Positions 11,045 through 22,600 of a stretch of 64,000 bases of DNA are shown here, piece by piece. Positions within the stretch are counted from its first letter, which is position 1; each line of letters opens with the position of its first letter. Under the pieces are notes generated by a model, which saw only the letters and a program-made list of their open reading frames with translations, did not search any database and was not told the origin of the DNA. Location: NCBI GenBank assembly GCA_963682055.1, contig OY821745.1, positions 2,363,501-2,427,500 on the forward strand, in the 5' to 3' direction. The DNA is from Primula veris. Its lineage: Eukaryota > Streptophyta > Magnoliopsida > Ericales > Primulaceae. The position numbers and the translations under genes were made by a program.

Positions 11045-12630
11045 CCAGATTCTTTCCAATAATGAGCTCTATGAAAATGGGAGAATTCAGAATTGTACTA
11101 CTCCATAATCCACATCATTGTACAGCTTTAAAGTCTGCAACTTAATCGTAATAAATTAATTAAGAACTTGCAACGTAACATACTCTCTAACTAATTAAGA
11201 CGAAACTAAATAACCTGGATTCCTTTGCCTACTTCGAGCACCTTCTAGTTGAGAGTCCGGGTTCTGATCCGCTAGGCTAGCCATTTTTAGAATAAAAATG
11301 GGCTTGTTTTTAACTTGCACTATAACTTGTTTACTTTCACCATTTTAACCAAATCTTATTCGATTTTCCTTTTTGATTTGTCCGGGTGAAATCTAGTGCT
11401 AATCACTTATTATTTTGTCTTAAAAATCGGTCATTGACCACTTTTGAAACACCCATGTAAAACCATGTTTTCCAACAAAATCGACTACTTTTGGATTTGA
11501 ATTCAGATAATTATACAAAATTCTTTAAATCCATTTTTATCTTAAAATGTTGAGGGAGATTCATTGATTGGTACATAAAAAATCACTTAATATCTAATAA
11601 CCCGAATTTTGAACTCTTACTTAAGATTTGATACATATAATATAATATCAGCTAGCATCAAAATAAAAAACAAACAGTAAAAAAATATAACATCATGCTG
11701 CATATGTACTATCATTTAATACTGTTTTATATGTAGTTTTTCTTTAATTAAGTACCAAATATATGTAGTTTTTCATCATTTTTCATGTGAGATATGTATT
11801 CGAACGGTCCAATTTAATACTTAAGTTGTAGAGTGAGGTTCATCTAATTCATTTATAATAATAGAGCAGGATATAAGTAAGTTTATAGACTCATGCCGAC
11901 CCATTCATGGTTTATATTGGTAGTGGTGGACCTAGTGGTATGTTCCCGTCCAATAAACTCCGTTTAGATCATAATCAACAACGTAAATGAAATATCGATG
12001 GTAAATTAGTTCGTCACTGAAAAGGGACTTTCCGTCCATAAATGGACCACTATGTCAGCTCTTTTAAATTGCACCATGGCCTGTAAATAATTATGGGGCA
12101 TGCATGAAAATAAATAATTAGAAAAATGACTAAACACAGTAAGACATGAGATTTGATAACTAAAAACTCATTGTTAAAATCCCCCTTAGATTATATACAG
12201 ATGTTTAATGATACTACTTATTTCAAATTTTTCTTTTTAACTTTGATACTCATTATACTACGTTGATATAAATCATAAATGTACCAAATCTTACACAAAA
12301 ATCATAAACTTGGGGGTTTTATAACTGAATACGAAAGTATGTATTAAACAATAACTTTTCCAAAATTATTAGGAGAGTTATGAGCTTTCTTCTCTACTAT
12401 TTCATATTTCTTTTCCAAAATTTAGTCGTACGTTAACGTATGCCCATACATGTATCGTACTTGTAGCGCCATATCGGTGCTTCCATAGACCATAATAAAA
12501 TCTGTCAAATTTATGTGTACCATTGGTCTAAATAAGTGAAACCACAAAGTAAAACTTGGTGAGTACCATAATTTACTTTTTTACTGGTAGTAGGTGAGTT
12601 GGCCAACTTTCGTAGTTTACTAATTCTTTT
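11045..12630. other. Intergenic DNA upstream of CCR, no gene seen
   Basis: AT-rich sequence with no family-like ORF. It contains the distal promoter of the CCR gene. Confidence 0.5.
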
Positions 12631-12636
12631 TCCCAT

Positions 12637-12644
12637 TATAAATA
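12637..12644 (+). promoter_or_regulatory. TATA box of the CCR gene
   Basis: TATAAATA lies about 90 bases before the CCR start codon, the right place for a core promoter. An ATG at 12652 lies between it and the probable transcription start and is unlikely to be in the mRNA. A GTAGTAGGTGAG phrase near 12587 loosely resembles an inverted AC element of lignin genes; that link is weak. Confidence 0.6.
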
Positions 12645-12733
12645 GACCACCATGCGCAACTTTCTTCCATCAAGTCTTTTCTTTTTCTTGAAAAGTTCCA
12701 CGTCAGAAACCACCTTCAAAACCCATCACCAAG

Positions 12734-15700
12734 ATGCCGTCAATCACCGGACAAACGGTATGTGTGACCGGTGCGGGTGGGTTCATAGCTTCTTGGATGG
12801 TGAAACTTCTCTTGGAGAAAGGGTACACTGTTAGAGGAACCTTCAGGAACCCAGGCAAGAATATACACACATATGATATATATACTCTTGTAAAATATGA
12901 AAAATATGAACAAATATTTAGTTGGTCATTAGTCATTACTATAGTTTTGCACTGTAATATTTGGTTATGTAGATGGTCCTAGTATTCCTGTAAGGTATGA
13001 GAAATGTGAACAAATTTTTTTAACGGTCATTAGTCTCACGGTAAAAAAATATAGACATTTTTATAACTTGTGGAATATCTAGTTTTACGGTTTGATTGGT
13101 TACAATTGTCACGGTAAAAAATAAAATCGCGGTGTTCTTATATTCCCTTAAATTCTCCACATCCGTGTGCGTTTCTAACTATTTTGTATCGTGTAGTGTC
13201 ACAACACTTGATCAGCGATAGAGCCGCTAAAGTCTATGTTTGATTTATGCAATTTTAATCGAAAGAATGGAATATCACTTGCCTTATTTATTCTCATTGA
13301 TGAAAATTATTGAGTAATTTAGATATAGAATAGTTGAAATTTGCAAACGTTTGACCACTTTAGCAATACTTTTCCAAGTAAGACTATAGGGGATAGGGGC
13401 CAAAATTTCAAGCAGAGATTTTCTCAATAGTAGTTATTGTATTGATTTCTGTAAACATTCATATCCGTAAATGCAAATTTAAAGTAAGGATTATAATTCT
13501 GTGTTTGTATGTGATCATTGATAATTTTTAGTCTTCCCCCTTGAAAGTAGATTTATAAACTTTAGCTCATCCCTTGTAAATTCCTAATACAATCCCTTTA
13601 AGGATCTGGATTTATTAGAGATTAATTAAGATTGTTGTATGGATGTTGCAGATGATCCGAAGAATTCGCATTTGAGGGAACTAGAAGGAGCAAAGGAGAG
13701 ACTGAGCCTACGAAGAGCCGATCTTATGGATTATCAAAGCTTACTCGAAGCCATTGACGGCTGTGATGGAGTTTTCCATACTGCGTCGCCGGTTACGGAT
13801 GATCCAGTAATTAATTTCATTTTTCAAATAATTTTGTTTATTTGGTAAAATTAATATTTCGTCCATTTTCAGTATCTCGCAATAGACAGCTGAAATAATA
13901 TATAAGCTCCTTTGGAGTTTTACTTAAAGGATCATTTGATTGTCAAAGCAAATGATACGTTAAGTAAAACTCCAAATTGATATAATACTCTTTCCAATTG
14001 ATTTCTAATTGTTGGCCTTTATATTTGATTGATGTGCACCTAACGCGATTTATATTTGATATTTGATCATACACCAACTAAAAAGCAAATTCAACTTTGG
14101 TTAATGCTTCCCATGTCAATCAAACAGTACCTTACATACAATAATCGTTCAACAATTATTACTTCATTTCTGTCAAAATTAAGAATGGTTCTGCTATTTG
14201 GATTTTTTTTAAATGTCCCCCTTCAAAAACATTTATCACTTTTCCACTAAAAATATAGTAATGTTTTTCCAACAAAGAAGAAATGAAAGAAACTTAAAGA
14301 GGGGCCAATATGGTGCAAGTGTTTAGGAAAAAACTTTTTGTACAAAATACTTGTTTGTTCTAAAAGAATCACAATGTCAGATCAAAATTATAATCTTAGT
14401 GAAGCTTTTTATATCAAAGGTGGTTATTGCCTTTCTTATACCGCTAGTACACGTTGTCCGAACCTAAAAAAAAAATCGGTTGTCCCAAATTATGTATTTT
14501 TATATAAAAAATAAAAAAAATACATGGCAGAAAGAATTGAACTCATGACCATTAAGTATTAAACACTAAATATTGTATTATTAATCATTTCATCACTAAC
14601 ATTTACAACGGTGTTTATTGAATTACTTTTTGATATTCTAATAATTATATATCCGGGCCTACGGGGTTGTCCTATAATTTTTTTTAGGATTTCTTGCCCA
14701 AGTTTTCCCCTTACTGTACTGCCATCTGGGCCGCCATGACTTTATGCCTCACCTTTTATATCATCTTGGTTTCTTTTTTTCTTCTTTTTTTTGCAACACT
14801 GTTATGAAAGGGGCTTATTTCTCTTTAAAAACTTAGAATCTCTTAGAGGTCAAGTAATAAGTTACATATGTTGTAGGAAATAAATTTTTTTGACTGAGAT
14901 GATCACTGTCTCAGATAACCATTAGTTCTAAGTACTAAATATTTTTACTCACCCAAATAAGGATATTGCTTTTCTGTAACAAATTGTGTAGACAATGAGT
15001 TCAATTATTACCCTGTATAGATATAATCTTGTTTACTCTTCTATTTTTTTCTCAACATGGTTTTGACAGTTGTTTATCTGTTGTATTTGAAGGAAGAAAT
15101 GGTTGAACCGGCTGTTAAAGGAACGGAGAACGTGATAAATGCAGCAGCTGAAGCTAAAGTTAGGCGCGTTGTGTTCACTTCATCTATCGGTGCAGTTACA
15201 ATGGACCCTAAAAGGAGCCCTGATACTGTTGTTGACGAGAGTTGCTGGAGTGATCTCGAGTTTTGCAAAAACACCAAGGTACATTACTTACATAAGTCGC
15301 ATAAAAAGGCAAATTTATAGTGCGTTAACATTCTCAAAATTAAATTTTGACATGCGGTGATTGCAGAATTGGTATTGCTACGGTAAGGCACTGGCAGAGC
15401 GAGCCGCGTGTGATATGGCAAAAGAGAAAGGGGTGGACCTTGTCGTAGTGAACCCAGTATTGGTCTTAGGTCCATTGTTACAACCAACTCTCAACGCTAG
15501 CATAATTCACATCCTCAAGTACTTAAATGGCTCTGCAAAGACATACGCCAATTCTGTTCAAGCTTATGTGCATGTTAAGGATGTGGCATTAGCTCACATT
15601 TTGGTTTACGAAACTCCCTCGGCTTCCGGGCGGTACCTCTGTGCTGAGAGCGTGCTCCATCGTGGTGATGTGGTTGAGATTTTGGCCAAGTTTTTCCCTG

Positions 15701-18398
15701 AATACCCTATTCCCATGAAGTAAGTTTACTTATTGCATTTTCCTTGATTATTGTCAAGTTCTAAATTTGTTTTGCATTGCAATTAAGCCTTGTTCTTTTT
15801 GGTTAATTATTATTGCTTAAATGTTATTGCATTAGGTTGATTACTTTAAAAACTTGTCTGGCCTGACATGACAAAAATTGAAAAACTGGTTGTCTAGCTA
15901 TAGATTAATTAGCATCGCCTTTTCTCAACCTCAAACCCCCGAACAAAACCCCGAAGTTTAAGGAACTTATTTACTTAAAAGTTTCAACCGAACAAAACCC
16001 CGAAGTTTAGACAAGGGTAAGCGTCTTTCATTTGGAACGGGTCACGTCCATTTAAGAGGAGTGTTTACATCCTTGCGAACTATTAATTCGTTTTATAATC
16101 AAATTATTATGGAGTTTAAGTTGTTGAATACTGACCGGCCAGCCTTCTCAAGAAGCCTATGTCTTAATGAAACTCGTGACAATGAACATCTTGTGACATT
16201 GTTGAAAATTATTCACATGCCTTTGCCTAATATATGGTCTTTGATGATGAATTTTGAATGTTTTCATTTACCCTTATTGTTTATACACTTTGTGTTTATT
16301 TGGTAGTACAAACAATTAATAATTGTGGTAGGTGCTCAACGTTAGCTTTAAGCTATCCTTTAATAATACTCCTCATATGTCATATGATCATATCCTATGT
16401 TCAAATTTCAAATTCCTCAAACGACCCTAGTAGTTGAAGGAGCAGTAGGTGAAAACAAATACTTTAACCAAGTTGAAAGTCTATTTAAAAAGCTGTATAT
16501 ATGTCACATTTGGGGAGAATATTCATTTTTGGTGGGTGCAATACTTGTTTGGTGAGCATGTAGAGAATTATTTGATTTCATGTGGTGGGCTAGTTGGTGT
16601 ACGAGTCATGACCAAGTGTCATGTTAATATAGGTTACATGACTAAGGATATGGACATTTGAACTATAAGCACTCGATAAAAGACTTTAAATAAAATTTCT
16701 TGGTATTACTTTTGGACCTAAGTTCATTTTCACCTACCACCAAGTCCTTATCTTCACTTTGGACCTATTAGTTTATCATGCTTCATCATGAAGCCAGACC
16801 ATGGAATCTTAGCTACAACAATTTCTGTACGAATAAATTAAAAAAAAAAAAAAACTATACATTATTTCAAAAAAAAGAGAATAAATTATACATATTATTA
16901 TTGTATTGTGACAAAACTAGGGCGGCTTAAGGTGTAGATTACCCTTGTAAGATGCTTTTGTTAACTAGATTAATTAGAACTAAATAATGGGACAATTTAT
17001 ACGTCGTAGTTTCGTTTGGGGTTCTACGATCGCAATATATACAACCATACTTTTGATTTACAATCCCTTTAATTTGATGTAGTGCATACCAAATCTTAGA
17101 GCTATACAATTTAAGATTTTTTTGGTTTATATATAATCCAGCAATATCTTTCTTATAATTTAATGTACGTGGTTGTGAATTGTTTTTTTCAGGGGCGGAG
17201 TCAGAACATTAACTTTTGGGTTGCCAAAAAAAAAATACCGACACTATGTTTTTCATTTTAGTGTGGACTGAAATTTTTTTTACAAAAAAAAATCACCCTC
17301 TTATATATATTTTTTTAAAATAAAATATTTTCAGAGCGTCACTCGGTCGGTCAGCCGATTGTTTTAGCTATATAAAGACATTGGACTTAAGTTTTTTCTT
17401 AAATTAAATATAAAAAAACTTACCTAAAATGGCAATTTAGTAGAAAACAAAATGTTTTTTTTTTTAATATTCAATTTAATGAAATGTCGAGTAAATAAAT
17501 TTATGACATTGTTTTTATTTCCTTTTTGAAATTTTTGAAGAAATATTTATGAAATTTACAATTTATTCTTGAGTAATTTCATAATTTCTGGACAGCATAT
17601 TGATTAAAATATAAAAATTTTAGATTTATAACTTTATTTTTTTCTATCAATTTAAAATTGCATGATTTCTTTACATATAGTAAATGTTTTGTAATAAATA
17701 GAAAATTATTTAATCTTAATTTTGAGATTTAATAATTTTTGTAATAATAATTTGATTAATTAGATATCAGGGCTTAGAACATGCTACAATGAAAAATGAT
17801 ATAATCAACCGGAATCGTGTTAAAGTAGTGTGTGTGGAAATATTAGTTAGTAATACATTCATAGTAAGTTGTTAATGCAATTAAAATCACTACAAATCGC
17901 TTTTCAATTTTATTTTCTCCTACTTTTTAAATATTTTAGTAAACAATTTATAATTTTGAAATGGGTTGCCGGAAATAAAATTTAAGTGGTTGTTGAAATG
18001 TTTAATTTATAAATTACTCTGAAAAACTCTATAAAAAAATTACTAAAAATTGTGAGGTTGACGTCACAACCCCTAATCACATATAAGTTCGGCCAATGGT
18101 TTTTTGGGGGGTAAGTGTGGTTGTGAATTGTTATTTTGTTTGAAGATCAACATTTTGTATCCCTTTTTTTTTTTAAATTGATGATAAATAATACCATGAA
18201 AAATGCAGATGCAAGGATGATAACAAGCCAAGAATTAAACCATACAAAATGTCGAATCAAAAGCTTAAGGATTTGGGTTTGGAGTTCACACCGGCAAAGC
18301 AATCCCTTTACGAAACTGTGAAGAGCCTGCAAGAGAAGGGTCACCTTCCAATACCTAATCAACAAGATGATACCAATATTATTCGCATCCAATCTTAG
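12734..18398 (+). CDS. CCR: Cinnamoyl-CoA reductase (CCR), five exons
   Basis: CCR reduces hydroxycinnamoyl-CoA esters to aldehydes with NADPH, the first step committed to monolignols, in the cytosol. Exons: 12734-12854, 13652-13806, 15093-15278, 15367-15719 and 18209-18398. They sum to 1005 bases (334 aa), normal for CCR. Residues 11-21 are the dinucleotide fold [11 protein letters not shown]. The short-chain dehydrogenase triad falls at Ser123 (VVFTSS), Tyr157 and Lys161 in NWYCYGK, the CCR signature that separates it from dihydroflavonol reductases. All introns keep frame. Intron 1 begins GC (CCAG|GCAAGA), the others GT; all end AG. Intron 4 is 2.5 kb and carries a transposon-like insertion. 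A possible AATAAA signal lies at 18631. No stop or frameshift is seen, so the gene looks functional. A CCR-like paralogue without the lignin role remains possible. Confidence 0.93.
13911..13976. repeat. 28-bp inverted repeat (hairpin) in CCR intron 2
   Basis: Bases 13911-13938 (TTTGGAGTTTTACTTAAAGG...) are complementary to 13949-13976 with two mismatches and a 10-base loop. It may be a small MITE or an RNA hairpin. Confidence 0.75.
17169..18132. mobile_element. Insertion in CCR intron 4 flanked by a 16-bp direct repeat
   Basis: GTGGTTGTGAATTGTT occurs at 17169-17184 and again at 18117-18132. The 932 bases between them begin TTTTCAGGGGCGGAGTCAG, a start seen on many plant interspersed repeats, and end in a T/G-rich stretch. 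Removing one repeat plus the insert restores a simple intron. I cannot name the family. The length of the duplication suggests retroposition rather than a hAT or Mutator event, but no poly-A tail is clear. Confidence 0.6.
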
Positions 18399-18639
18399 TT
18401 TTTATTTATTTATGTATCTTAATTTCTATTGTAAAAAAAAAAAATGTGTTATTAAGTGAAGGACAATGCCCTTCATTCGATAAAACATTGTAGTGGTTAA
18501 GTTCATTGAGGATATGAATATTTTGTTATGTGTCCTTTCCTCTTTTCATTATTAAATGTAATATGCTCCTTAAGTTTGAACTGTGATTTTGTTGTATAGA
18601 GAATTGCAAGAACAATATGTATTTCCAATTAATAAATTT

Positions 18640-20800
18640 CTTTGGCTAGCTAGCTTAAGGTGGAAGACTGGGGAGTTACTAGGCACCAGTCAGGCTATAT
18701 GACTGATTCACAACTCGTTAACATAAAAATGTGTTAAATGCATAAAAAAAATTAATTTTGATTAATATTTAAGTTTAGGTTAGGCCTACCTAGGGTTCTA
18801 TATTTTTATTTAAGTTTTTAGTGTGTTGAAAAACACTATATAACAATTCATTTTTTAATCTGACGGTGGTTAAGGTGAATGATTTATAAACAGTCAAATA
18901 AGTTGACTGTTCAAAAACAGTTAAATAAGTTGACTGTTCGAAAGACTATGAATCATGGAGGACAAGCGCATATATATATTTTTTTTAAGAAAAGATGAGA
19001 AAATCAGAAGGGTGTTAAAAATTCACCAGTGAGTGTGAACGGGATCAGTTTCTTAAGAAACATTTAAGTGAATATTCATCATGATAACTTGAAGATCTAA
19101 TTAAGAAAATGATCACTGACACTTATTATAAATGATGTTACCTCTTCTTCTTCTTTTTCTCTCTAGCTTGGCCACTGTTTAGGGTCATATTTCCGATACA
19201 AATGTCATCTGAAATTGATCGGTCCTTCATCTTATTAGACGTTTTCGGGAGAGAAGTGCTATGTTTTATTGCCTACGTATCGATAGTTACATCTCTCTTA
19301 TTTTTACCCAAACAAAAGTTATCAAGCACTGAGTCAATCTATAGAAAAATCAGATATTTCATGGTGGTTAGTTAAGTGACGAAATTAATTGCATAATGAT
19401 AATTTGCAATACATTTACAAAGTATGTTTAAATTCCCATTTTCTAGATTGATTACCACAAAAGTGGTATGAGTACGTGACCCACAAAGGCTTAGAAAATG
19501 TTAGGTGTTGGTGAGGTTAAGGTCTTAAGATATGGCTTTCAACCACTTTTCCCTAAGTCATAACCATAATCATCGCACATAAGTAGACTAGTAGTAACCC
19601 AAATGTGAAGAACAAGCTTTCATTTGTCTACTAAAACCTTATTCAAGATAATTAACATCATATCAAAAATTGGAAAGAGGCTACAGATATAGTGTGTATA
19701 TAAACCACGAGTCTTTTAAGAAACGAAAAAAGAGACGAAAATCTCTTGAACTTGAAGTAAAGTCACTGCAATAAAAATTAAAAGTTTATTTAACATTATA
19801 AAACTTTTTTTAGTTACGATGGTAATTAGTTGTGGTTATATTGTAGCAACATCCATTTAACTGTTGCTAGAATTTAACAACGCTCATTTTAGCAACATAA
19901 CCGAAAATGTTTTATGATTTTAATTAAATAAACTTTTTTTCTTATAATGAGTGGTCATCAAGTACCGTGAAGGAAACTTGTTACTCCGCTTAATAGGTAT
20001 GAGAAGGCGGGCCGAGTATAGTTTCTAACACAGTATACTCTAGTTAAAATTATGCAGTTTCACATGTTAACACTTACCGATCAATCTTGAAAAATACTTG
20101 CTTCATTAAACTTTAGTAGTATGATAGAACTAGTAGGCGGAACGACTATTTTTTTATTGAAAAAAGAATTATGGAATCGGAATGACTGATTTGAGGATGA
20201 TACTCGATTTGTAAAACATCAAACTTTCTAAAAAAATAATAATATAAATTTGAAAAAATCAGGGAAAAACATGTTTAATGTACTGCATGGTTAATGATTT
20301 AGGTATTACAGTACACTTTTAACAATTGAGCTACTAATCTACGAAATCTATCACAATTGAGGACCTATTGTTAAAAAATGATAAAATTGCACATCCGTTC
20401 TTTTGCCTATCACATTGTGAGTGCTATTCTGTCAACATTCATAAAAAATAGATCTCCGAATGTGAAATATAGCGACTGCAATTTCGTCGATTTATGGTGT
20501 TAAGTCCCCCTGATTGTGGTAAATTTTATAGATTAGTATCTCTATTGTTAAAAATGATAGTTTAGTACCTAAATCGTTAACTACTGATAGTACAGTACAC
20601 TAAACGTATTTTTTTCTAAAAAATCAAAACGTTTTCTTCAATTTCTAATATACGTGGAGAGAATTCTAGTTTAAAAAAATCCTATATTTTATGTCAAGCT
20701 AACAATGGTGGCTGTGTACCACGTAGTCACTTAATTTTCTAATACTAAAATTATGACAAGTAATTTTTGAAGCTCGTACAAGTTTCGTGATCAAAGACCT
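18640..20800. other. Intergenic DNA downstream of CCR, no gene seen
   Basis: AT-rich, without a recognisable gene. Near 19800-19930 there is a degraded relative of the GTTGCTAAA-type MITE (inverted GTAGCAACAT and GTTGCTAGAA phrases). Confidence 0.5.
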
Positions 20801-20818
20801 CAACTCTCTGTGTGAAGC

Positions 20819-21733
20819 TATTAGAGTATTATCGCACCTCGGATAGATCGACTATGTGTTTTATAAATATTCATTCATCCTTTGTAATACGAGGCTTTTT
20901 AATGGTAAATTATATGAGATTTAACATGCTATCAGAGCGAGTCTATCGATGTTGAGCTCACATCCACTCATTTAATATGTTTGCTCGTAGCATGTGGTTT
21001 ATAAAAAGCTACTTATACTTACCATTACGAGACTTTTTAGTGAGAAAGGAGAGCGGCGTATATTAATAGTATAAGGGTGTATATTAATACTTGGATTTGA
21101 TAATGATAGTGAGTAAGGAGAGGGGCGTATATTAATACTTGTCTTTGATAATGATAAGTGAATTGGACAATTACAATACTCCCCCTCATTCGTGAGTTGA
21201 TCAATTTTCGAGAAGTTCAACGAGTGCAATCAACAAATCAGGTGGATGTGGCTCATCATACTTATAACTTTGCTATACTTTTGATGACATGTAGTTTATA
21301 AATAGTTACGTATCCTTATCATTACGAGACATTTTAATGGTAATTTATATGAGGCTTAACATGGTAACAGAACGGACCTAACGATATTGGGCCCAACTCC
21401 ACCTATTTAATATGTCCGTTCGTAGAAAACTTGAAATGTCGGACCACGAGCGAGAACATGTGGTTTATAAATAGTTACTCATCCTTACCATTACGAGTCC
21501 TTTTAGTGAAAAATTGACAGGATTCTACATGATATCAGAGTGAGACTAGCGATATTGGGCTCACATCCATCCATTTAATATGTCCGCTTGTAGGATAATT
21601 AAAATGTCAGGTTACGAGCGAAAAAAAGTGTTAGAGCATTATATCAAATCGAATAGATAATTATCGTTTATAAATAACTACTCATTCTTACCATTAGGAA
21701 AACTTTTAATTGTAAGTTATATTGCTCTTAACA
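20819..21733 (+). mobile_element. TRIM-like element: tandem short LTRs with tRNA-Met primer sites
   Basis: Three or four degenerate copies of a unit of about 105 bp carry a TATA-like TTTATAAATA and end in TTAACA or similar: ends near 20926, 21361, 21539 and 21733. After three of them comes a match to the initiator-methionine primer-binding site TGGTATCAGAGC: TGCTATCAGAGC (20927), TGGTAACAGAAC (21362) and TGATATCAGAG (21540). Between the copies lie short non-coding segments sharing GATATTGGGCTCACATCC. The last LTR (21629-21733, TGTTAGAG...TTAACA) is preceded by a purine tract GAAAAAAAG. Short LTRs, primer site and no protein are the hallmarks of TRIM elements; tandem LTR arrays arise by recombination. 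Confidence 0.6.
21629..21733 (+). repeat. Last LTR of the TRIM-like array
   Basis: This 105-bp unit starts TGTTAGAGCATTATATC and ends GCTCTTAACA, with a TATA-like box (TTTATAAATA) in the middle. A polypurine tract sits directly before it. Confidence 0.6.
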
Positions 21734-21849
21734 GAGCCCAATGATTTCGTTCTTAAACTGTGAGCCCATTGGTTAAATCAGCTAAAATTTGACAACATAA
21801 GACATGAAGTTGTTATTGTACTTGACCAAAAAAAAAATAAAAAAAATGT

Positions 21850-22600
21850 TATTATAAAACCGTACCACTGTCCCCTCCCCGTGAGAATTGGAATAACCTT
21901 TTTTACATGAACTTTGGCGAGCCTATTTTTCTTTCTAGACTCGGCTTAATCAATTCGCGTCGGCTCCGATTTTTCGAGGTGTCCGACGTGAATTATATCT
22001 GCCTTGATGACGGGATGCTCTTCGTGCCTGCACAAGAAACGAACAGGGATCCGGGGTTTGTTGCCAGGTTTTCCCTCTCCGACGATCAAGTCAGTATAGG
22101 GGAGGGATCGGACCGGTTACAAAACGTGGCGTCGGGTGTCGGAGGTTGTATTGCTATAATTCGGGTTATTTCAGGTTTATCTCTCTTCTCGCTCTTTTTT
22201 CTCCTCATCTTCTAAGTAGTGTTAGAGGGAGTATTTATAGTATGATTCAGATGTGTATTAACCCTTGGATCATTGTACTGTGAAACACTGATCCAACGGC
22301 GTTAGGACATTTATGACTCTAACAAGAGTACTGTCCTTTTCCGAAGCCCACAGGAGATGGCCTGTGATTGGGCCACGTCGATAAAACACTTGAAGGGTCC
22401 CCCAAGGGAACATCAGCATTAATTGGGGAATTGTGCTTGACACGCTTCTTTAGACCGGGCTAGGTACAGCTCGGTCTCTCTGGATCCGGGGTGTTACGTC
22501 ACCCACGGTTGACGGGGCCCGGATAGACTGCTGCGGTGATAGTATTGGCCCGGACGAGGAGGACGAGGGAATGCTGACATTCCCTCGCCAAACTTCAATT
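21850..22600 (+). other. GC-richer island with a 102-codon ORF, origin unknown
   Basis: Base composition rises sharply compared with both sides. The ORF 21907-22215 (starts MNFGEPIFLSRLG, ends in a hydrophobic LFSLFFLLIF) matches no family I recognise. It is followed by a TATA-like GTATTTATAG and GC-rich phrases such as GGGGCCCGGATAG. Composition suggests a fragment of a foreign element, perhaps an LTR or leader of another retrotransposon, rather than a host gene. Confidence 0.3.

Noticed and set aside
12652..12834. 60-codon ORF starting before the CCR start codon
   Set aside because: Out of frame with CCR exon 1, and its ATG is probably upstream of the transcription start.
15284..15487. Antisense ORF over CCR exon 4
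   Set aside because: Shadow of the CCR coding sequence, crossing an intron boundary.
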